DNA from: Pseudopyrenochaeta lycopersici
Taxonomy: Eukaryota; Ascomycota; Dothideomycetes; Pleosporales; Pseudopyrenochaetaceae
Length of the DNA: 64,000 nucleotides
NCBI GenBank assembly: GCA_003313425.1
Contig: NHZP01000025.1
Span: 496,001 to 560,000, forward strand
Direction: 5' to 3'
In this document: piece after piece, positions 57,401 through 64,000 of the stretch
Layout of the letters: every line of letters starts with the position of its first letter
How positions within the stretch are numbered: the first letter of the stretch is position 1
Notes under the pieces: generated by a model
What the model saw: the letters and a program-made list of their open reading frames with translations, nothing else
Databases searched by the model: none
What the model was told of the DNA's origin: nothing
Made by a program: the position numbers and the translations under genes

Positions 57401-57592
57401 GATTATCCCATCAGCGCCTCACCTTTATCAATCAGTACTCTGATAAAACTTCAGAAACTGGAATGGAGGCGTCTGCTTGACACGAACTCACCGAGCGGGC
57501 GTCCTACTATGATGAGGCGGCCAAGTGATTGTTGCCATCGAGCAGTCAAGCGGCGCTGCTCGAGGAAAGGCGAGGATCAGTCTCATCTTTGA
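54407..57592 (+). CDS. RING-patatin phospholipase-like protein
   Basis: Model join(54407..55409,55458..56027,56079..56496,56547..56573,56620..57592), 996 aa; introns 48, 51, 50 and 46 nt, all in phase. Exon 4 is only 27 nt and restores AARCASAAPWYFTPHRIPSHG, the conserved block after the patatin core. The first 330 residues are an unassigned, possibly degenerate NTPase-like region. Residues about 418-466 form a RING-type zinc finger (CLACVQT, then CGHMVCEECF and HCPICK). The patatin domain follows: oxyanion motif DGGGIRA (about 486-492), nucleophile elbow GTSSG with Ser about 523, and DGG at about 688 supplying the catalytic Asp. It should hydrolyse acyl esters of phospholipids or related lipids. 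The RING suggests ubiquitin-linked control, by inference. Confidence 0.85.
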
Positions 57593-57902
57593 TTGAAGCC
57601 TTTTCGTGAATCCTTCCTGAGTCGCGTGTTGAAGCTGTCTGTACAAGTTTACTGTCTTAGGGAACGAGCATGATTTCGCTCACTTTGTGGCAGGTAAAAG
57701 GCAGTCCAGGTTGTGAGCGGTCTTTAGTAACTGGATTCCAGCTATCTAGCCCGGATGCTATCTACAACCAAGATAGGAAGAAAAGGGGAGAGTATTAGGT
57801 GCCACGCGAGGTTATAAAGTTCACGAGCGCGAGCCACCCGCACGAGCCGGATATTTGTGCACGACGGTGCAGCCTCGGATATAGGCCTAGCCCGTTACAC
57901 GG
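57593..57902. other. 3' flank of the patatin gene
   Basis: No gene. Leads directly into the degenerate family B copy. Confidence 0.35.
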
Positions 57903-58075
57903 TGTCGCACTGAACGTGCTAAAACGATGAAAGTTGAGATCATGATGATAAGCAGCAGCGTTGTATTGATTGATGTTGTGTCTGAAGTGTGGGGTACTCC
58001 AACCCGCAGATTTACATGCAGCATCACAGCTGGATTATTAATACAGGTGTTTCCTAAGGTTCGTTAAGATCATGC
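57903..58075. mobile_element. Family B LTR-like element, inverted and degenerate
   Basis: Begins TGTCGCACTG and is the inverted homologue of 13783-13972 over about 170 bp (ACGTGCTAAAACGATGAAAG; GGTACTCCAACCCGCAGATT). The far end is altered after GATCATGC, so the terminal repeat and target duplication are lost. Confidence 0.7.
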
Positions 58076-59086
58076 AAACACTCATCAATCAGTATCTGCA
58101 GCGTGTTGATCGTATATATACATGACTTTCAACAGCCGTGACCTCGGCGGAAAATGCAAAGAACACATGGAATAGCATGATTACTATTGCTTGGGTGACA
58201 ATCGTTGCTTCTGAACCGTGGGCAGCGACATGTGGCTTACTCCTTAGGTGCTGATGGGAAAGTAAGTTACCGGAGTTCTTGCAATTACATGTTCTAGCTG
58301 TCATTAGCGAGGTGCAAGGCTACGGCAATGGAGACCACACATAATGCAGCGAAGCATGAGCATGATCATCTCTGGCAAATGGGGCATCTTGTCCGTCGGG
58401 TAATTTGTCGCCATGTATTGTGCTCCCCTGTAGCTACGTCACATGCAATTTTTTTCTAGCCAATCACCTCAACGAATTGGCTGGCATTCTCTCGGGCCAC
58501 TGCCTCCCCAGGTTGTGTCTTGAATTGACAAAATCTATCATATGTACATCAAACAACGACAGGCTTCGCAGGCGTACATGAGTTTGAGACCAATTATCAA
58601 TTTTTATTCATGGTAACACCTCAAACAGCAACAGTTGCCCCAGCCTACAGTCGCAGAACACCTACTCTCGGCTGTTCTTAGAGCATATAAGGAAACTATT
58701 CAACTATCCCATAGTAAAGGTAGCAGGCTAGCTAGAGCATAGGAGAGCGCACAACAATCGATGACTGAGTTCTCGTGGATGTACGTATTGAACAATGTAC
58801 TTACGAAGACCACTTCCACTCGCGCATGTGGGTGCTCTTAATCCTATAGCAATCACTACAGCCTGCAACCCGCAAAGAAATCCGGACGACTTATACAAGC
58901 GAAAGAGAGATACAAATAGGCCAGAAATAGAACAATCCCTTTGATGAACCCTGGGTCAAGCATCAGCTGCATGGTCTCCGTTGAATCAATTGATAGAACT
59001 TACGGGGGATACCTGGCAGTGATAACAAGATGGCGACGACTAGAAGACACAGCCCAAAGCCCGTTCGACCGTCTCTAGGGTCGATG
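58076..59086. other. Intergenic, no supported gene
   Basis: AT-rich. A short hydrophobic frame near 58963-59086 (-) may be a misread end of the membrane protein that follows. Confidence 0.3.
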
Positions 59087-60213
59087 TCACGGCCCGCCAG
59101 CGCTGCCAGCGGCCTTACGAAGAAGTAGGTTTCGGAGCGTAGATTGAATGAGGTTGGTCCACGACCAGCCAATGTCCCCATTACGAGCAGCCTTGATATC
59201 GGCTAAGTGGTCTATTGCAGCAGCAGCTAGCGGTAGAGCAGCGAACTCAACAAAACCACCGTTTGCAAGTATGGTGTGGTTTGATGTCGAAACTACAGCG
59301 AGGGCACGCGCGTGATCTAGGAGACTATGCACGAGGAGAACTGCTCCGGTCTTGAGTGCACCGAGACAGACGAGCAAGACGAGCCATTCCCGGTTTTGGA
59401 CGATCTTGTTATTTTTCTGCACCGAGACACAGTCATCTTCTGCTCTTCGCTCGTGTGTCGCAGCTTTCCAAGCCCCAAAGTAGTAGCTGAAGCCGACATG
59501 TAGTATAAGAAACAGGGGAACGCCTTGTGAGATCCACTGGCGGTCACCTAAAGCAATGGTCAGTAGCAGCAACTTGTTCCGTGCTCTAATACGTACTCTC
59601 AATATGCGGAGCCGATACCAATACGGTGACTCCAGCTACTCCTATGAGCCAAGGAGTAATTGGCGACTCGATAGTTTGCATTTTGATTCCAGGCAACGCA
59701 GTACACAGGCCATGGAACATGAGACACAAGGCCCCTATGACCAACGGTTTTGCATACACACTCCCGATTAGAAATCTCTTTCGCCGTGGAAGGCGTACTG
59801 CCTCTCAAAATTAGTATAGTGAGTGCCAGCTCGGCGAACGGCCCTGTTATAAGGGGTGTCCTATAGATCAAAAAAGCTAAAAGTCGGTTTGATGCTGATA
59901 GTCGCCTAATGTGATTGGTGACGATTGAAGCGCAATCGGCCACGAGTACGACCTTGACAAGCCCTAACAGGAGAGACAGCAATGGATCGGCCCGGTCTGG
60001 TCTGAGCAGCTCAATGGCCACGATAATGACAAGCAGCTGTGAGATCAAGACACGGTGAAAGGGGGATGTGTCCTGACACATATCTTCCAAAGCGTCCAAA
60101 ACTACAGTGCTGAGTTCTCTGAGCGAGCCGAGGGTCCCATGAGCACGTTCCGCTAAGAGCGGTGGTGGTGGGGACTGATACCTAGAACGGCGTAATGGCA
60201 TGGTGAGAGTCAT
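59087..60213 (-). pseudogene. Polytopic membrane protein with a 1-nt frame disruption
   Basis: From ATG at 60213 the minus strand encodes several hydrophobic segments (RVLISQLLVIIVAIELL; ADPLLSLLLGLVKVVLVADC; ELALTILILR). Near 59796 the reading continues only after shifting by one base, as AVRLPRRKRFLIGSVYAKPL, VIGALCLMFHGLCTALPGIK and LIGVAGVTVLVSAPHIE. A valid 49-nt intron (59548-59596, GTACGT donor, CTACTGACC branch, CTTTAG acceptor) then leads into DRQWISQGVPLFLILHVGFS and further segments. No intron explains the frame change; one extra G in AGAGG would. The C-terminus is also uncertain: a stop at 59087, or splicing of a GTAAGG...CCCTAG intron. It is a fungal integral membrane protein of unknown family, disrupted by mutation or sequencing error. 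Confidence 0.45.
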
Positions 60214-62556
60214 CCGATGGTGAGAATGGGCCTTCGAATTGGGCCAGACAGGGAGTTTCGAGGAGGCTTCGGTCTCTTTGGATGGGCAATGCTCTTCTCG
60301 TAAGGGGTGTCGCGGCAGAAAGTAACGCAAATTGTGCATGGATTTATAGGTGGCCTTGAGCAACATACACGGTTTTGCTGACTTATCTCGAAACTGAGCG
60401 TGTCTTGAATGGTGGATACGATGCTCGTGTCAGGTCCAGATTTCATTGCTCGCAGCTTTAGCTTAGTGAACTACAAGCTGAACTGCTGACCTACAAGCTA
60501 ATCCGCTGACATGATGACAGTGGCCCCTAAATAACAGTTGCAAACACCTGTAACATTTCAGTACACTGAGGATGGTTACGCTCGGGCGCTGAGCGTTAAT
60601 ATGATGTCGCAGGACACGGGTTGTATGCACTGTACAATCGTGACATTGATGCCTACCGGGTAGTGGAGGTGTCCAATCAGAATGACGCTCTTTAACGTGG
60701 CGTCTATGCGCAGGCTTAGTTTAGACCTCGATAGGACATTGCGAACTAAGCTTCCTCTCCGTGCGGATGCACCAAAAGTTGTACAAACGGCAAGCAGATT
60801 GAAGTTATCCTCTCTGGCAGATCTAGCCCAGCGTTGTCCTCTCAACTCATATACCATGAGACACCAGTACTTAGCTTTCTTCGGCGTCACCTAGTTGCTA
60901 AGATTGACCTTTGATAGCTCAGAGCTTATACAAAGGATATAGACAATCAGCGGAAGTACATCGCGACGTTTCGAAAAATTTATTATTTGCGCCTTGAATC
61001 GTCCGGGTGATCACAGCTTCCCGTCCTTCGTACGAGGGTTGAGGTTAGGGTTTCGCCACCATGGTACAGCACCACACACAGCATCCCGATTACAGCGAGC
61101 TATCAACCAAGATGATCTCTACATCGCCATGAGTTGGCTCGGATACGCTGACAGGAGGCGGCATATATATGAAAAAGGCGACGCTGGTTCATGTCCCATG
61201 TCAGCGCGCACCAAAACGGTTCGGGAACGCCTTGCCTAACCGCAGTATTATCGCCTCCGATTCATTCTTGCTTTTCCAAGGGGCAGTGTTGACTCTAAGC
61301 GAATTGATCCTTGGGTGCTATGCATCTGATCTGTTCCTGTTGTGCAGCGGAAAGAATTGACATGATAACATAGCGGAGGGCTGATGCCTAAGTAGCAACC
61401 CTTAGGCTCTTCATATCGCCACTAGCCGTCGCGAACCAAGGCACTTTGTACGCTTCAAGAAGAACACTACCGAACCTTAGCATGGGCTGCCCTATCGGCG
61501 CTATGTTGAACCATGATACCCGCTTGCATAATTCTTGCGACCTTACTTGGCATACGGCCTCCACGCTGAAGTCGATGGGAACCGACACGCTACCAAAACC
61601 ACGAAAATGAAATTCGTGACAGAAGTCTTGACGCTCGGCTAATCTGTTACCTTGTTTCCGTCCCGTCAGAAAAAGACTTCAAAGCAGGGACAGCTTTGGG
61701 CGGAGAAACTACTCGTCCACAAATACGAGAGCATCTTCGTAATCGCGATATCTGACGTATACAGCTATTACAATGGGTCTTTGTCTGGCACACTCTGTAA
61801 CAGGAACGTCAGGCACGACCGCGGATGCGATTAGCTTTGTGGTTGCTAGCGTTGGTTTGAGTGGCTGTGGGGATCTTCAACACTGTCTCGCCTGCGCACT
61901 GGCCCCGGCTATCGTGGCCATCGCCGGCTAGCGCGTGCAAGGCAGCGGCAAGGCAGTGGCAAACTTGCACACTTTTCATTTCTTCCTCCCCTTGTAACGC
62001 AGTGTTCCATGCCAACCAGCCATCATTGCGGCACTTTCACCTCTGCAGCATAGGTATCGGCTTCCTGGCAGGTGTGGTGTGAGCCATGCTGGGTGTAACT
62101 GTCATCCTTGCACATAATTGGCTTCACGAACCGACAGGCCAGAGCACGAACGTTTACCTGCCGCTTCCCGGCGATTCATGGTTATCGATGAAGACTGTGT
62201 GCCTAGATGGACAGAGCGAGAGTGTGGCGTCCAATCGCACGGCACGGAGCACCGAAGCCAACACTCAGGCTCTGAGACGCCCATACACCAAGCTGCCGTT
62301 ACACATCCAGCAATGTTCTGATCAAGAAGTCTCAATAAGAAGCTGATCATGACAGTTGCATTCATTCGAACCTCTATAACCAAAACTGAGATTTAGCATG
62401 GTTAATCTCGTCTTTGCATCATAGAAGACATGTCATGATCTGGCTAGTGCTAACTTCTGAATTTGCTGACTGTCGTCACTGTCATCGCTAAGTCATCGCT
62501 AAGTACATGTCACGGAACAAACGAGGTCCGACAGTCAGTCCAAAGAGATTACTTTG
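60214..62556. other. Intergenic, no supported gene
   Basis: 2.3 kb with short frames only. A small direct duplication GTCATCGCTAAGTCATCGCTAA lies near 62480-62502, just before the tandem array. Confidence 0.3.
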
Positions 62557-63200
62557 TTCAAAGACCCACATGTATGGGGCCTACTACTGTCAACTGCTGA
62601 TGCTCAACTGCTGATGCTGCTCATCAGCATATACGTTAGAGATCCACACTTCCAGAGAAAAGACCCACGGGTATCGGGCCTACTATTGTCAACTTCTGAT
62701 GCTGCTCATCAGCATTTATGTTAGAGACCCACACTTTCCTGAGAAAAAAAAATCGCCCTGTTCAAAGACCCACATGTATGGAGCCTACTATTGTCAAACT
62801 GCTGATGCTGCTCATCAGCATTTATGTTAGAGACCCACACTTTCCTGAGAAAAAAAATCGCCCTGTTCAAAGACCCACATGTATGGAGCCTACTACTGTC
62901 AACTGCTGATGCTGCTCTTCAGCATTTACGTTATAGATCCACACTTCCAGAGAAAAGACCACGGTATCGGACGGACTATTGTCAACTTCTGATGCTGCTC
63001 ATCAGCATTTATGTTAGAGATCCACACTTTCCTGAGAAAAAAAATCGCCCTGTTCAAAGACCCACACGTATGGAGCCTACTACTGTCAACTGCTGATGCT
63101 GCTCTTCAGCATTTACGTTATAGATCCACACTTCCAGAGAAAAGACCCACGGGTATCGGACGGACTATTGTCAACTTCTGATGCTGCTCTTCAGCAATTC
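62557..63200. repeat. Tandem array of about seven 87-105 bp units
   Basis: Units start near 62557, 62656, 62761, 62866, 62955, 63052 and 63139. Each contains AAAGACCCAC..GTAT, CCTACTA.TGTCAACT, the imperfect dyad TGCTGATG-CTGCT-CATCAGCA (some units have CTTCAGCA), TTA.GTTA.AGA.CCACACTT and then either CCAGAGAAAAGA or CCTGAGAAAAAAAA. Two unit types, short and long, alternate irregularly. Open frames across it are a by-product of the repetition. Confidence 0.85.
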
Positions 63201-64000
63201 ATCGCACGGAAAAGTCTATCTCAGACGCCCATCAGTTAGCCAGTACTCAGGCGCAGCGCCCACTGCTTCTGAGGTGTCACAGTGACACCACGGGCTCAAA
63301 GGTCTACATGGCCTTACCTCACCTCTGCGAACTTGCTACAAAGCCTAAGCACTTTCCTCCATGAGATACTGCACCTTATTGAGTGCAACGGGAGCTAGTC
63401 TGTCCAGTAGACCTCGTCGGCGCCATCATCCGCGACGCAATAACGCTCGTCCTAAAAATGTAGCATAGAGCTGGGAAGAGTAACTTAGAAATAACAAGCT
63501 TACGAGCAATGTACTCATGTAATCGGGAAGTTCATGAGGTCCGAGCTATCGAATAGAGCAGAAATGAGAACATAGCAAACGTAAAGATCTTTTCCTCCAA
63601 TCAGCTGGATGAGCGAGACGTGTATATCAAAATAGCCACTAGGAGAGAGGTTGAGGCACTCACCGTCCGCAGACCACAGAGCCTAACGCGTTAAGAGCGA
63701 ATCACTGTGCATATTCCAACGTACGGCGTCCTTGCACCGTGGCATCCACACCATTACGATGGATAGGGACAAATTTGAAGATAATAGGACCCAAATCTTA
63801 CACGATCATGCCTCAGATGGAGATAGAAGCACATAGGACGCCATCTACCCATGTGCACAGTACTACATAAGAACGTGCGACAACTGGAGAATATACGGAT
63901 AATAAATTGGAGGTTGCTGGATGAGAAGGCCTACACCAAAGTGCTGAAGCAGAGCTTGCCGCCGCCCCGTAGACTGGCAACAAAAGCAGCACTAGATAGA
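63201..64000. other. Right-edge region without a supported gene
   Basis: No frame above background and no repeat recognised beyond the end of the tandem array. Confidence 0.3.

Noticed and set aside
62718..63096. Repeated ORFs across the tandem array
   Set aside because: The frames arise from unit lengths near a multiple of three in some units. Stops and frame changes differ between units.
62557..63200. CRISPR-like array
   Set aside because: Units are about 100 bp without unique spacers, in a fungal genome with spliced genes. It is a satellite-type repeat.

Overview
The window is eukaryotic nuclear DNA from a filamentous ascomycete (Pezizomycotina, probably a dothideomycete-like fungus). 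Genes have several short introns of about 45-70 nt with GTRNGT-type donors, CTRAC/CTAAC-like branch points and YAG acceptors. The proteins are typical fungal ones: a Zn2Cys6 regulator, a Reg1-type PP1 regulator, a Dcr2-type phosphatase, a PHO80-type cyclin, an ATO/GPR1 transporter and a thioester reductase. Decayed repeats carry TGG-to-TAG stops of the kind left by repeat-induced point mutation (RIP). All gene models come from reading frames and splice signals in the sequence; no search was run.

Layout. 1-8 kb: a Reg1-like PP1 regulatory gene, a broken pogo/Fot-type transposase, an IFI6/IFI27-like gene lying downstream of a broken helical reading frame, and remnants of further elements. 8-13.3 kb: a LINE RNase H fragment, a Dcr2-like phosphoesterase and a 705-aa TPR-like protein. 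13.3-20 kb: a short LTR-like element, two small genes, a 522-aa paralogue of the 705-aa protein, and a Ser-rich hypothetical. 21.7-24.8 kb: a five-exon Zn2Cys6 transcription factor. 25-32 kb: mostly small or broken hypotheticals and a dispersed repeat. 32.5-38.6 kb: a free-standing thioester reductase, a PHO80-like cyclin, a forkhead protein and a small hypothetical. 38.7-45 kb: gene-poor, with a G-poor block around an LTR-like element. 45.4-57.6 kb: an ATO/GPR1 transporter, a BTB-like or unknown gene with an unresolved structure, a four-TM protein visible only after splicing, a protein with a (DED)n tail, a chromo-shadow-like protein and a RING-patatin lipase. 57.6-64 kb: an LTR-like remnant, a frameshifted membrane-protein gene and a tandem array of roughly 100-bp units.

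The most unusual signal is the pair of divergent paralogues at 11.0-13.2 kb and 16.7-18.3 kb, both on the minus strand. Each has a long, near-perfect palindrome centred 83-84 nt upstream of its start codon, and the two palindromes are unrelated in sequence. Two families of short TG...CA elements are also defined here; three copies have perfect 5-bp target duplications.
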